Assembly (NCBI RefSeq): GCF_000190575.1
Contig: NC_015164.1
Location: 2,108,001-2,172,000, forward strand
DNA from: Phocaeicola salanitronis DSM 18170
GTDB taxonomy: Bacteria > Bacteroidota > Bacteroidia > Bacteroidales > Bacteroidaceae
Length of the DNA: 64,000 bases
Direction of reading: 5' to 3'
The notes beneath the pieces were generated by a model. That model saw only the letters and a list, made by a program, of their open reading frames with translations, searched no databases and had not been told where the DNA came from. Below, in pieces: positions 34,090-43,015 of this stretch (position 1 is the stretch's first letter; each line of letters opens with the position of its first letter). The position numbers and the translations under genes were made by a program.

Positions 34090-35577
34090 TTATTTGTCAG
34101 ACAAAGACACCTGATTATTTTCTTTATCCCATGTCAGATTAACATTTCTTTCATCAGCTGCTTTTATGTCAAAGTTTTCATATCCGGAATACTCATAACG
34201 AAACATCGTTCTTCCTCCATTATAAAGCAATGCTTCCGGAGCTACACTGTAAGAAGTTCCGTCCACATAATCTTCTCCTTTCTTCAGCAGCAATTCTCCT
34301 CCGCCAAAATCCATATTGACACCTTGACCGTAAAACAAATCCTGAGTTTGGGAAAAATCGCGTAACGTCGTATTCCAACGTCCCAGCTTAATGCAGCAAG
34401 CTTCTTCTCTTACCGCAGGACGAGTTATGAATCCAGCCTCTGCCATTCTGAAATCTATCGGACCGCTTTGTGACACTTCGATGCTTCCATCATTGATGAC
34501 ATTCACCTGCAAATCTCCCCCTCCGGCACTCATCAAGTCACAATACATGCCATAACCTTGACTTACCGAATTAGAGCGTTCACTTCCTTCAATGGCAATG
34601 CTGATACTGCCCCGGTTCACCAAAGAAGGCATCTGCGTACGTCCGTCCGACAAAGGGTCGTACATCGCACAAACGACAGGATTCTCAGCGTTGCCCACAG
34701 CGGTATATCCTTCAGGAAGGTCAACCATGGTCAAGTCAACCACACCATTGTTTATCAAATTAGAATCCCCGTAACGGGTCATGCAAAGTATATAACCAGG
34801 TAACCGCATCTGCATCGTACCATCGTTTATCACATTCGATTTAGTACCGCCCGTAGTAATCATACGCGCGTCTTCACACATATCCAATTCTGCGGTCATG
34901 ACACCGTTATTGAATGCGGAAATGCTATTACCGAATGTTGCCATACCACGCAAACGGGTAGCTACAGAACCGTTTCCATAAAAATGAATTTCGCCGTTAT
35001 TAATCATCGATGAGTTTCCGCCTCCGTTCATTCCCATGACATAAATCGTAGAAGTCACAGACGGATCATGGTCAAAATACACATTGATGACCCCTTCATT
35101 AATAATCGTACTATTCGTTCCGACAAACATGGCGATCAAACGAAGATAAGTATAAGGACGTTCCGGGTCATCCGGAGTCTGAATCTGGTCCTTATACCGT
35201 TCCACTAAGTCTTTGGTATGAATGGTAATGGTTCCCCGATTGATAAGCACCACATCCTCTACCGTATTCAACGTATCCATTGCAAGCATCCCGCCATTAT
35301 CCGTAAAGTTAATGCCAGCCATAGCGCAACAATTAAGCGTTGTCTCCGTCACACGGCCACTTGTCGTCAGAATAGTGGAAGTCATTTCGAATACCACATC
35401 GTCCTCGCTCATCCCCAAGACAATATCTTTCGTATTGACCACCGTAGTACCCGACTCACCCGTTATCAATATTTCTTCCTCTTCTTCCGGAACGAATACA
35501 GGCTCTTCATCCTCCGAGCAAGACGATATGGCAAACAGCAATATGCCCCAAAACCATAATCCAATAATTTTTTTCAT
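34090..35577 (-). CDS. beta-helix repeat lipoprotein (paralog 2)
   Basis: The 495-aa protein has a type II signal peptide (MKKIIGLWFWGILLFAISSC) and then an acidic stretch EEPVFVPEEEEE. INNG/INEG-type repeats follow (NSTIINEGVINVYFD, NSSMINNGEIHFYG, SNVINDGTMQMR, SNLINNGVVDL), ending in RDFSQTQDLFYGQG as in its paralogs. The acidic residues after Cys may favour surface export in Bacteroidetes. It is the only exported member of the trio; a surface scaffold or adhesin is possible. Confidence 0.75.
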   Translation of the reverse strand: MKKIIGLWFWGILLFAISSCSEDEEPVFVPEEEEEILITGESGTTVVNTKDIVLGMSEDDVVFEMTSTILTTSGRVTETTLNCCAMAGINFTDNGGMLAMDTLNTVEDVVLINRGTITIHTKDLVERYKDQIQTPDDPERPYTYLRLIAMFVGTNSTIINEGVINVYFDHDPSVTSTIYVMGMNGGGNSSMINNGEIHFYGNGSVATRLRGMATFGNSISAFNNGVMTAELDMCEDARMITTGGTKSNVINDGTMQMRLPGYILCMTRYGDSNLINNGVVDLTMVDLPEGYTAVGNAENPVVCAMYDPLSDGRTQMPSLVNRGSISIAIEGSERSNSVSQGYGMYCDLMSAGGGDLQVNVINDGSIEVSQSGPIDFRMAEAGFITRPAVREEACCIKLGRWNTTLRDFSQTQDLFYGQGVNMDFGGGELLLKKGEDYVDGTSYSVAPEALLYNGGRTMFRYEYSGYENFDIKAADERNVNLTWDKENNQVSLSDK

Positions 35578-35610
35578 CGAGAATCAACTATTTTGGTCCG
35601 ATACTCATGC

Positions 35611-35952
35611 TTATTTATCCCACGGAAAAACTGTCTTGACCGGAGCGAACACATCAATGGCTTCCGTTTCACCTATAGCTACAAAACCATGAGGCACATC
35701 TGCGGGAACCAAATAAGCATCGCCTTCTTTCAGTTCATATTCCTTATCGCCAATCGTAAGGCGGAAACCACCCTTGATGACATATCCGAATTGTTCCTGC
35801 GGATGCGTATGCATACCTACCACACTTTGGTCAGACATATTCCAGTGCAATACATTCAGATTCTTGCCCATGGCGAAATCTTGACGGATTACACCTTTAC
35901 CCATATCTACTTTTTCTACTTCTTTGTGATTAATCACCATCTTGTTGTCCAT
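35611..35952 (-). CDS. cupin-domain protein
   Basis: The 113-aa single-domain cupin has the metal motif GMHTHPQEQFGYVIKG (His48, His50, Glu53) and the second motif GDAYLVPADVPHGF (His88). It is cytoplasmic and could be a small dioxygenase, an isomerase or a ligand-binding protein. It lies between two beta-helix paralog genes in the same operon, an unusual setting that ties it to that system. Confidence 0.82.
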   Translation of the reverse strand: MDNKMVINHKEVEKVDMGKGVIRQDFAMGKNLNVLHWNMSDQSVVGMHTHPQEQFGYVIKGGFRLTIGDKEYELKEGDAYLVPADVPHGFVAIGETEAIDVFAPVKTVFPWDK

Positions 35953-35986
35953 AATTCTCTATATTTTAATGATATAACATTCATTC

Positions 35987-37282
35987 CTACTTGCTGATTA
36001 TACATGTGTCACCCCGATGCAAAGCAACAGGAAGCTGATAAACCAATTCAGATACATCAGGCAGTACACCTCCATCCTCCAATATTAAGTTTAGCTCCGA
36101 CAAGTCAAAACACGCACTTTGGCACACGAACAAGTCGTGTGTCTGCGAGAAGTCACGGCTGTGCGTTTTCCACGTACCGATTTTCAACTTCACCGGATTG
36201 TCTTCTTTCAACTGCATGTTCACGCCCAATTCTCCCGTTACATAATTCACAGGTCCTTCTTGAGTTACTTCCACTGTCCCTTCATTGGAAACGAAACGAA
36301 CCGGAGTTTCCCCATTATCTTTATTTTCCATCTGATAATAAAATCCGAAAGCAATCGCATCAGGACCAGAAGCTTTGCTACCTATCAAATGCACCTTAAT
36401 CACTCCCCTATTGACTATCGGACTCGGCAATAAAGCACCCGGACGGAAATGCTCATACATACCCGTGGCCATTGGCGGGAAATTAAATAAATAAGGAATC
36501 TTCCCTTCAATCAAAGTGGCCAATGAAGTAACATAAATTTCACCGTCATTAAGCATTTGTGTACCTGTCACGCTTCCCATCGTCATCACACGTCCGGCCA
36601 CACGCACTTCAATACGCCCTTTATTCCAAAGCGAACCATACATACCGGCTGTATGTAACACACGGGTTTGGAAAGCACGTTCCACATCTACCGTAATCAG
36701 TCCTTCATTCACCACATGCAAATGGTCGGCTACACCTCCTACACCACGCACCAATGCTTGCCAGGAACCATTGCCATAGAAATGAATTTCTCCTTTATTA
36801 ACCAACATCGAATCAGCTTCCGCCCACATGGCACAACAATACATCGTAGTCTCGGCATCGGCGTCATGATCCATATAGACATTAATGACACCTTCGTTTA
36901 TCAATACCGAATTTGCACCTGCAGCCATTGCATACCCACGCAAGGCATCGACCTGATAAGCATCCCCACACCGCTGTGCATTCCGAATATGAGCAGCATA
37001 CAATTCTTTGAAATGAATGTCAATGACACCTTTATTTATAAGAGTAGCATTCGGAGCCAACATCATATCTCCTGGCGAAGAAGGATCTTCCGTCAATGCC
37101 ACCAATCCGCAAATCACATTATTCTGCAGCTTCCGGCTGACATTGAATTGTGCTCCGGCGGCATAACGATAAATAAACAGATTCTGTTCCGAGGCATCTT
37201 CTATGCTTAAATGAAGTTCATTGACAGCATAAGCTCCTTCTCCAACTATCATCGCTTGAGGTGATACGATATTTTGTTTCAT
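35987..37282 (-). CDS. repeat protein with predicted beta-helix, no signal peptide (paralog 1)
   Basis: The 431-aa protein repeats the same motif (NATLINKGVIDI, NSVLINEGVINVYMDHD, DSMLVNKGEIHFYG, LHVVNEGLITVDV, TQMLNDGEIYV, RFVSNEGTVEV) and ends with SRDFSQTHDLFVCQSA. It starts MKQNIVSPQAMIVGEG without a signal peptide. As first gene of module A it follows a promoter-like region with direct repeats. Three paralogs with matched repeat order suggest tandem duplication and perhaps assembly into one structure. Confidence 0.7.
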   Translation of the reverse strand: MKQNIVSPQAMIVGEGAYAVNELHLSIEDASEQNLFIYRYAAGAQFNVSRKLQNNVICGLVALTEDPSSPGDMMLAPNATLINKGVIDIHFKELYAAHIRNAQRCGDAYQVDALRGYAMAAGANSVLINEGVINVYMDHDADAETTMYCCAMWAEADSMLVNKGEIHFYGNGSWQALVRGVGGVADHLHVVNEGLITVDVERAFQTRVLHTAGMYGSLWNKGRIEVRVAGRVMTMGSVTGTQMLNDGEIYVTSLATLIEGKIPYLFNFPPMATGMYEHFRPGALLPSPIVNRGVIKVHLIGSKASGPDAIAFGFYYQMENKDNGETPVRFVSNEGTVEVTQEGPVNYVTGELGVNMQLKEDNPVKLKIGTWKTHSRDFSQTHDLFVCQSACFDLSELNLILEDGGVLPDVSELVYQLPVALHRGDTCIISK

Positions 37283-37336
37283 ATCTGATTTCTGTTTTAT
37301 TCAATTCATAAAATTTATTTTTGCTCAAATGCATGT

Positions 37337-37465
37337 CAAAGCTAGTACAAATTAAAGACTTGACCTACCTCTTGCTTCTACACTTTATTTCAAAAAGTCC
37401 GAAAAGATGTATCAAACGCCTCTTAATGCAATATCAAAATGTCCTAAATGAATATCAAAAAGTCT
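37337..37465 (-). promoter_or_regulatory. promoter of module A with 21-22-bp direct repeats upstream
   Basis: On the minus strand TAGCTTTG (37337-37344) is a perfect -7 box about 55 nt before the ATG, with no -33 element at normal spacing. Upstream, units starting at 37388, 37410, 37432 and 37453 share TATCAAAA-GTCC. An activator-dependent promoter is the likely reading. Confidence 0.5.
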
Positions 37466-37804
37466 ATTTATCACTACTTGCTATTGATTTACAACAGCCT
37501 GCAACATGCAATATATAATACATCACTTTTTCAGATTACATTTTAAACCTATTTTGTCTGGACACAAAATTCACCCATTAAATAAAAAACAAAATGTAGC
37601 TTATGGGCGTAAATATACTCATTATTTTATTTAAACGCAATCTTTTTAATGTATATTCATCATATTAAGAACAAAGTTAGGCAGTACAAGTTAACATGCC
37701 CTACAATGTGGGCTAGAAAAGTTTCATGAAAATCACCACTATGTCTCACGAAAATCACATCAGGCAAGCAATAAACTGATTATCAAAAGTTCTCTCCTTT
37801 CAGA

Positions 37805-37839
37805 AACTGTTTTGAATTAATCAAAGAATCAAAACAGTT
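37805..37839. repeat. short inverted repeat resembling the TIRs of the IS5-type remnant
   Basis: AACTGTTTTGA and TCAAAACAGTT (11 bp) face each other across 13 bp. The preceding AG and following sequence resemble the ends at 8025 and 38058. Confidence 0.45.
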
Positions 37840-37898
37840 AAAGTTGCTGATTGGGTCATATTATCAATCCAAATGGTATCTTTTTATAGTTTCCATCT

Positions 37899-37973
37899 CA
37901 AAACCGTACGTTCTCCAATTGAAAACCGTACGTTCTCGATATGAAAACCGTACGGTTTCCATATGGAGAACGT
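37899..37973. repeat. 22-bp tandem repeats with core AACCGTACG
   Basis: Units at 37899, 37921 and 37943 are exactly 22 bp. The third contains the palindrome AACCGTACGGTT, and an inverted partial copy GGAGAACGT follows (37965-37973). The rest of 37470-38057 is AT-rich with no supported gene. Confidence 0.7.
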
Positions 37974-38057
37974 AAAAAGAAGACAGTTTGAAACAGATAC
38001 TGAACCTTTCAATCATACATTGATTTGTATCTGCCAAACAAACTTATCGGAGAAATT

Positions 38058-38280
38058 AAGGAGCTGTTTTGAAATGTGCAAGGTATCCGTCACCTCTTTA
38101 AACGGATGTTTCCGGTTCCTCGCTTGCGGTTCTAAAATCTTTGGTATAACTTGCCACTGTTTTTCAATCAGGTCGGGTGGATAGTGTGTCATTCCTGTGT
38201 CTTTCCGTGTTTTCTGTGTTCCATTAAAATGCACAATTTCATACCGCGTGAAGTATAAATCAATTCAAAAACAGTTTCTT
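38058..38280 (-). mobile_element. internally deleted IS5-type insertion sequence remnant
   Basis: Ends GGAGCTGTTTTGAA (38060-38073) and TTCAAAAACAGTTTCTT (38264-38280) are imperfect inverted repeats. On the minus strand from about 38192 a frame reads MTHYPPDLIEKQWQVI…KILEP, the usual N-terminus of IS5-family transposases, and then breaks off at the other end. The right end abuts the AraC-regulator stop codon. Confidence 0.65.
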
Positions 38281-40087
38281 ATTTTTCCTCGTCCAACGAA
38301 AGTTCTCTGCTTCTAAATTCAGAAGGCTTCATGCCATACCGCTTATGGAACTGGATATTAAAAGCTCCTTTAGACATTTGAGCTTCTTTGGCGATTGCGT
38401 CCAACGTCCACTGTGGGTGCTCACGCATTAAGCGGACAGCATAATCAAGGCGGCAATTTTGTATGTACTGGGAAAAGCTGCAACCGGCAAACACCTTAAA
38501 CAAAACCGCAAACTTATTGGCTGGGACATGAATCTCTTTCAACAATTCCTTCTTGTTAAATCCCGGACACAGATACAGCCGGCGGCTCATGATTTCATAA
38601 CTCACACGGTCGTATAATGCACGGTCTCTTTCCGTTAATTCCGGAAGGGAAGGCACATCGTCTGCTTCTTCTTCCGCACCTGCCGTCTCAGGCTCCGGAT
38701 TATCCGGCGCGTTATCCAACCGCTGCAGTTCTTCCCGCAAACGGATATTTTCTTCTTGGCGGATAAAAAGCTCATCTTTGTAAGCCATCAGTTCGTCAAT
38801 CGTCCGCGCCATCGTATCATTTTTCAAACGGATTGTGCGGTTCGATTTCAATATATGGCGGATATATAAGCACGCTACAACCAAAATAACGATAAAACAG
38901 ACAATATACATGTTGCGCTTCTGAATGGAAGCCGCCTGCCGCTCTATCCGGTACGCCTGTTCATCCGTCTTATAAATCTCGGCAAGCTCCAACGCATCTT
39001 CTTTCCTCTCCTTTTTGCGAAGCGAATCAATCAGGGCAAGCATCGTCTCCTGCACACGCGAAGCCGCCTTCCAATCTCCCTTTCCCTGATAAGCCTCCAG
39101 CTCGGTCTGCAAATGCGGATTGATGTAATCCCAATTGACCGTATCTGTGGTCTCTTTCAAGATTTGTTTTTCGCGCCCTATATAATAAAGGGCTTCATCG
39201 AAACGTTTTGCCAATATCAAGCAAGGAATGCGGATATACTCCCCATCGGATGTAGAGGAATAAGCGTTCTGTTCCACCCTACGGTACAGGCTGTCCCCTT
39301 CCGCCTTGTTCCCTATTGTGTACGCTATACAACAATAAACCACGTCCGTCTCGGCACGACGCATGTCAAAAATACCTTCGGGCGTATCTTCACTCGCCTC
39401 CAGTCCGCGTAAAGCCTTCGCAATAAGGGGACGCATGGCAAGGGCTTCTGCGTAACGGTCTTTGTCCCACAACAACGAAACTTTCATGCCAAGCGCATAA
39501 AAAAGGTCATCCCATGTCTTATAGCAAGGATGCTTACGGACTTCCTCATCCAATATGCCGATAGCAAGGTTCATGTGCCGGAAAGCCTCATCGTATTGTT
39601 CCATTTCCATCAGGTTCATCCCCCACATGACATGCAGGTTCGCCTCGTATGTCTTGTCCCCGGTCTCTTGTATTAGCTTCATCCCTTCGGCACAATATTT
39701 CACACTCCCGGCATAATCTCCGTTATTGTGACAATCTTCTGCCATCGTAAACACAAGCGACAAAAAACGTTCGGGGTCTTTGCGTGACTCAGGCAGCGCA
39801 TATGCCTTACGCGCATAAAACAAAGCCGTCTTATAATGCGACAAACCATTATGATAAACAAAACAACGCAAATCGTTAATGTCGAAGGGGGAAAGCAAGC
39901 GCCGGTCTTCTGCCGTATCAAGCAAAGCCAGCGCCTCGTCCGGACGGACAAATGTTATCTGCTGTATATGTCCGGCCGTATACAAACTGTCCCACCCCGT
40001 TTCCTTTCCCCGATGGGGGTCAGAGACACAGGCACTGAGAAGAATTGCCGTCAGCAAAGAACATATAGCAAACACCGTCTTACCCAT
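38279..40087 (-). CDS. TPR-transmembrane-AraC transcriptional regulator
   Basis: The 602-aa protein has an N-terminal signal or lipobox-like segment (LLSAC), a long TPR-type helical region (about 50-370), one membrane helix (about 385-405: MYIVCFIVILVVACLYI), a coiled coil, an acidic linker and a C-terminal AraC DNA-binding domain (about 495-600: WTLDAIAKEAQMSKGAFNIQFHKRYGMKPSEF). It probably senses a periplasmic signal while binding DNA at the membrane. It faces the same way as the accessory locus and ends about 1 kb upstream of it. Candidate targets are the 22-bp repeats at 37388 and 37899. Confidence 0.85.
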   Translation of the reverse strand: MGKTVFAICSLLTAILLSACVSDPHRGKETGWDSLYTAGHIQQITFVRPDEALALLDTAEDRRLLSPFDINDLRCFVYHNGLSHYKTALFYARKAYALPESRKDPERFLSLVFTMAEDCHNNGDYAGSVKYCAEGMKLIQETGDKTYEANLHVMWGMNLMEMEQYDEAFRHMNLAIGILDEEVRKHPCYKTWDDLFYALGMKVSLLWDKDRYAEALAMRPLIAKALRGLEASEDTPEGIFDMRRAETDVVYCCIAYTIGNKAEGDSLYRRVEQNAYSSTSDGEYIRIPCLILAKRFDEALYYIGREKQILKETTDTVNWDYINPHLQTELEAYQGKGDWKAASRVQETMLALIDSLRKKERKEDALELAEIYKTDEQAYRIERQAASIQKRNMYIVCFIVILVVACLYIRHILKSNRTIRLKNDTMARTIDELMAYKDELFIRQEENIRLREELQRLDNAPDNPEPETAGAEEEADDVPSLPELTERDRALYDRVSYEIMSRRLYLCPGFNKKELLKEIHVPANKFAVLFKVFAGCSFSQYIQNCRLDYAVRLMREHPQWTLDAIAKEAQMSKGAFNIQFHKRYGMKPSEFRSRELSLDEEK

Positions 40088-40203
40088 ATTGAATCTATTT
40101 ATCCGTCCGCAAACTTACAATAAATTGTGGAATATCCAACGGATAAAATACATAATGAGAAGATTAATGTAATAAAAATAACGGAATGACGTTTCGTTAA
40201 CCT

Positions 40204-40249
40204 AGTTAGTCACGGCGATTACGCCGGATTACAAAATCCGGCGTAACAA
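40204..40249. repeat. solo hairpin of the ATCCGGCGT palindrome family
   Basis: TTACGCCGGATT and AATCCGGCGTAA form a 12-bp stem around ACAA. It probably doubles as a terminator for the outer-membrane protein gene. Confidence 0.6.
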
Positions 40250-40272
40250 GCATCATCCGAAAGCGAAAGGGA

Positions 40273-40899
40273 TTAGAACTTGAAGCCTGCGCTGAAGAAG
40301 AGGTCATAATTACGCGGGCCGTCCTTATAAAGCCTGCACAAGCCGAAATCGGCATCCACGCCCACTATCCAATGGGGGAAATCGAGCGCGGCACCGATTC
40401 CGATACCGGCATCGAAGCGGCGGAAGCCGTCCCAAATTTGAGTCCCGCCGACATCTCCATCCTTAAACGTTTTCCATGACATAGTCATGTCATCCACATC
40501 AACTTCCGTTTTACCGTTTACGCCTACGGCGATATACGGGCCTGCCGTAAATACCAAATCAAAATTATCGGTGGCGCGCATGTGGAACGCCGCCATCAAG
40601 GGAACCTGAAAATAATTCTGGTTTATCTGCACATCGCTGTTTACGCCTTGTGAAGAAATGTCCGACTTAACCCCCTTCGAGACCCAGCTCAGCCCGGGCT
40701 GGAAAGAGAACCATGCGTTCAACGGGATATCTGCCGATATTCCGACACGCGGATTGAACAACGCATTCGAACCCTTTGCCGCATCACCCGTCCAGCCGCT
40801 CATGCCGATGCCCACCTCGAACATCATCGTCGGCCTCATCTGTGCCGACACCGTAAGCATCGACAACATACATACCGCTAACAGAAATAACTTTTTCAT
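40273..40899 (-). CDS. outer-membrane beta-barrel (porin-family) protein
   Basis: The 208-aa protein has a signal peptide (cut near VSAQ) and alternating aromatic and glycine-rich strands (MMFEVGIGMSGWTG, WFSFQPGLSWVSKG, FDLVFTAGPYIAVGV, FDAGIGIGAALDF) ending in a C-terminal Phe (FSAGFKF). This fits the OmpA-like/PorT barrel family of Bacteroidetes. The role is unknown. Confidence 0.8.
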   Translation of the reverse strand: MKKLFLLAVCMLSMLTVSAQMRPTMMFEVGIGMSGWTGDAAKGSNALFNPRVGISADIPLNAWFSFQPGLSWVSKGVKSDISSQGVNSDVQINQNYFQVPLMAAFHMRATDNFDLVFTAGPYIAVGVNGKTEVDVDDMTMSWKTFKDGDVGGTQIWDGFRRFDAGIGIGAALDFPHWIVGVDADFGLCRLYKDGPRNYDLFFSAGFKF

Positions 40900-41045
40900 A
40901 CGCTTATCATTTTAGTTTGTTTTGCATAGAACAAATATAAGGCTTTTAATCGGTATGCAAAACAAAAAACGGCGATATTGCACAGAAATCATTACGTTTC
41001 GACAAAGTTTTTCTTCCGGAGACGCGGAGGAATGCATGCATCCGG

Positions 41046-41234
41046 TCAACCGTTTTTATGCCGGTTGGCACGGCGGCGGCGGTATTCCGCCTTCATCTTT
41101 GCCGAACCGGAGCCGTGCGCACCGGTGATATAGCCTTTCTTTTTTGCCTTTGTCTTTACTTTCTCTTCTTTCTTCTTTTTCGGAGCGGCGCCCTTAAAGA
41201 CAATCCTTTCCGTTAAAATTTTCTCTATATCCAT
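41046..41234 (-). CDS. small very basic hypothetical protein
   Basis: The 62-aa frame (MDIEKILTERIVFKG…) is Lys/Arg-rich in its second half (KKKKEEKVKTKAKKK and YRRRRANRHKNG), so RNA or DNA binding is possible. The ATG is 45 nt downstream of the B3/B4 gene. No family is recognised, and the frame could be fortuitous. Confidence 0.45.
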   Translation of the reverse strand: MDIEKILTERIVFKGAAPKKKKEEKVKTKAKKKGYITGAHGSGSAKMKAEYRRRRANRHKNG

Positions 41235-41278
41235 AGGTTTTGGGTTTTATTCAATTAGGTAAAATGCGGATATTCATT

Positions 41279-41941
41279 TTATTCAAAATAAACAATCTCT
41301 ATGTCTTGGGCCTCTGCAAACTCTTTCATCAGCCCTACCATATAATCGACGGATTCGGCCAGCCCCTCGCTCCCGCCATACGCATTCATTATCGCCAACA
41401 CGTGCGTGGTGCCGATGCTCATCTTTGTCCGTTCGTGGTCGCTGGTAGGGGTACCGATTCCGCCCGCCGCATCCCGGTAGACCGGCATGCCCTCGATGTT
41501 CAGCGTGCCCCTGCCGATGCCTTCGTATGGTTCGCCCGCCCGTCCGATACCCAGCACCAGGCGGTCGCCCTGAATCTTGTCGCGGTCGAAACCTCCTATC
41601 GAATTCCCGCTATAGATAGAAGCCAGGTTTATCAAGTCGACCAGCGTGTCAATCTGATACAACGGGATGCCCCGCAAGATGCGCCGGCACAACGCCTCGG
41701 ACGAAGGGCGGTAGCGGCTGGGGTCTTTCCCGCATTTCTTATAAGCCTGGCGGGTGGCCTGAATGGCAGGCATTTCCTTGATGGAATCGACGGTATATTT
41801 CGCGCGATACAGGGCGGTAAACTCGTCAATCCGTTTCCATAATCCGGCATTGTAAGCCGAATTCTTTACCGTAGCAAATACTGCCGCTCCCCGGAACTGA
41901 GGCCATGCGCGGCGTAATTCGTCTGATACTTCTATTTGCAT
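41279..41941 (-). CDS. B3/B4 domain protein (PheT-like tRNA-editing domain homolog)
   Basis: The 220-aa protein matches free-standing B3/B4 domains as found in the phenylalanyl-tRNA synthetase beta chain: an N-terminal VSDELRRAWPQFRGA, then YRPSSEALCRRILRG, DLINLASIYSGNSIGGFDRDKI and AGGIGTPTSDHERT. Such stand-alone proteins may edit or hydrolyse mischarged amino acids; the exact function is unsettled. A composite palindrome lies just upstream. Confidence 0.8.
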   Translation of the reverse strand: MQIEVSDELRRAWPQFRGAAVFATVKNSAYNAGLWKRIDEFTALYRAKYTVDSIKEMPAIQATRQAYKKCGKDPSRYRPSSEALCRRILRGIPLYQIDTLVDLINLASIYSGNSIGGFDRDKIQGDRLVLGIGRAGEPYEGIGRGTLNIEGMPVYRDAAGGIGTPTSDHERTKMSIGTTHVLAIMNAYGGSEGLAESVDYMVGLMKEFAEAQDIEIVYFE

Positions 41942-41986
41942 AAGTTTTTTTGAGTTCGTAAGTTTTTGAGTTTGTAAGTTTCCAAT

Positions 41987-42149
41987 GTCACGCTGGATTT
42001 GTAATCCAGCGTAATCAAGCCCTTGCGGAACCGTAGGTCGGCGAAGCCAATTGCAATCCGCATTATCAGCTATTGGGTTCGGATTACAAATCCGATGCTT
42101 TCATTACGCCGGATTACAAATCCGGCGTGACCAAAATCCGGCGTGACCC
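41987..42149. repeat. composite palindromic repeat (ATCCGGCGT family), long copy
   Basis: It has outer arms TGTCACGCTGGATTTG and CAAATCCGGCGTGACC and three internal hairpins, including CGGATTACAAATCCG. The internal GTAGGTCGGCGAAGCCAATT is the reverse complement of sequence in the 7376 copy. A CCGCGAAAATCTGCGTTAAT motif at 42159 also recurs at 59945. Confidence 0.8.
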
Positions 42150-42219
42150 AAAAAAATAATAATCCGCGAAAATCTGCGTTAATCTGCGTTTCTGAGCAGA
42201 CACATTATATACTTAAAAC

Positions 42220-42990
42220 TCAACACATCATTATGCCCGACAATATCCGCCCGGAAGCGGTGCCTTGCCTGCGTGCGGAGAAAAAGTCTTCATTATCCGT
42301 ATACGTACAGATGCCGCTCACTTCGATACGGGACGGCTCTATGCCGAAAGCCATGAGCTGCATCCGGTTGGCTTCCCATAAGTCGATGTGCCACTTCTCT
42401 TTACGGACGGCTATGCGCTCCATATCGAAGCCTGCCCGGCGGAACGCCTCGCAGACCTCATCGCCTACCTCGAACGCTTCTTGCGAAATGCCGGGGCCGA
42501 TGCAGGCGCAAACGTCTTTCCCTTCCGTCCCGTAGGCTTGACGCATCTTTTCCAAGGTTTTGCTTACGATGCGCGACACCGTCCCGCGCCAACCGGCATG
42601 GATTGCGGCTATCGCCCGGCGGCGGACATCATAGCACAACACGGGGATGCAGTCGGCGGTAGAGATGCACAGGCAGGCTTTCGGCACATCGCTCACCAGC
42701 GCATCCACCCCTTCGAGCAGACGCGCCTTTTCGCTTTCAGGCTTCCGCAAAAAAGCCTCGTCTATCACCCGCACTTCCGTTCCGTGTACCTGGTGCGGAA
42801 TCAGCAATCCGGCGTCCTCGGGCAACAACGAGCAAAGCAACCCGCGGTTTTTCCTTACGGCATCGCAAGCGTCACCGCAATAGGCGTTGCAATTGAATGT
42901 GGCGTACGCCCCTTCGCTATACCCTCCATGACGGGTCGTAGAGAAACAAAAAATGTTGGAATACAATTCCGTCAAACCGTATTTCAACAT
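42220..42990 (-). CDS. pgeF: peptidoglycan editing factor PgeF (YfiH/laccase-domain family)
   Basis: The 256-aa protein starts MLKYGLTELYSNIFCFSTTRHGG, 25 nt after the obg stop. Conserved metal and catalytic blocks are ADCIPVLCYD, IAAIHAGWRGT and CIGPGISQEAFEVG. The family removes wrongly incorporated residues from peptidoglycan precursors and was formerly annotated as polyphenol oxidase. The frame is open to 43092, but that start would overlap obg out of frame. Confidence 0.88.
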   Translation of the reverse strand: MLKYGLTELYSNIFCFSTTRHGGYSEGAYATFNCNAYCGDACDAVRKNRGLLCSLLPEDAGLLIPHQVHGTEVRVIDEAFLRKPESEKARLLEGVDALVSDVPKACLCISTADCIPVLCYDVRRRAIAAIHAGWRGTVSRIVSKTLEKMRQAYGTEGKDVCACIGPGISQEAFEVGDEVCEAFRRAGFDMERIAVRKEKWHIDLWEANRMQLMAFGIEPSRIEVSGICTYTDNEDFFSARRQGTASGRILSGIMMC

Positions 42991-43015
42991 TCTTTTATCG
43001 CTGGTCAGCCGTCCG

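Noticed and set aside
37963..38184. 73-aa plus-strand frame
   Set aside because: It overlaps the 22-bp repeat array and the IS5-type remnant, whose transposase fragment reads on the other strand.
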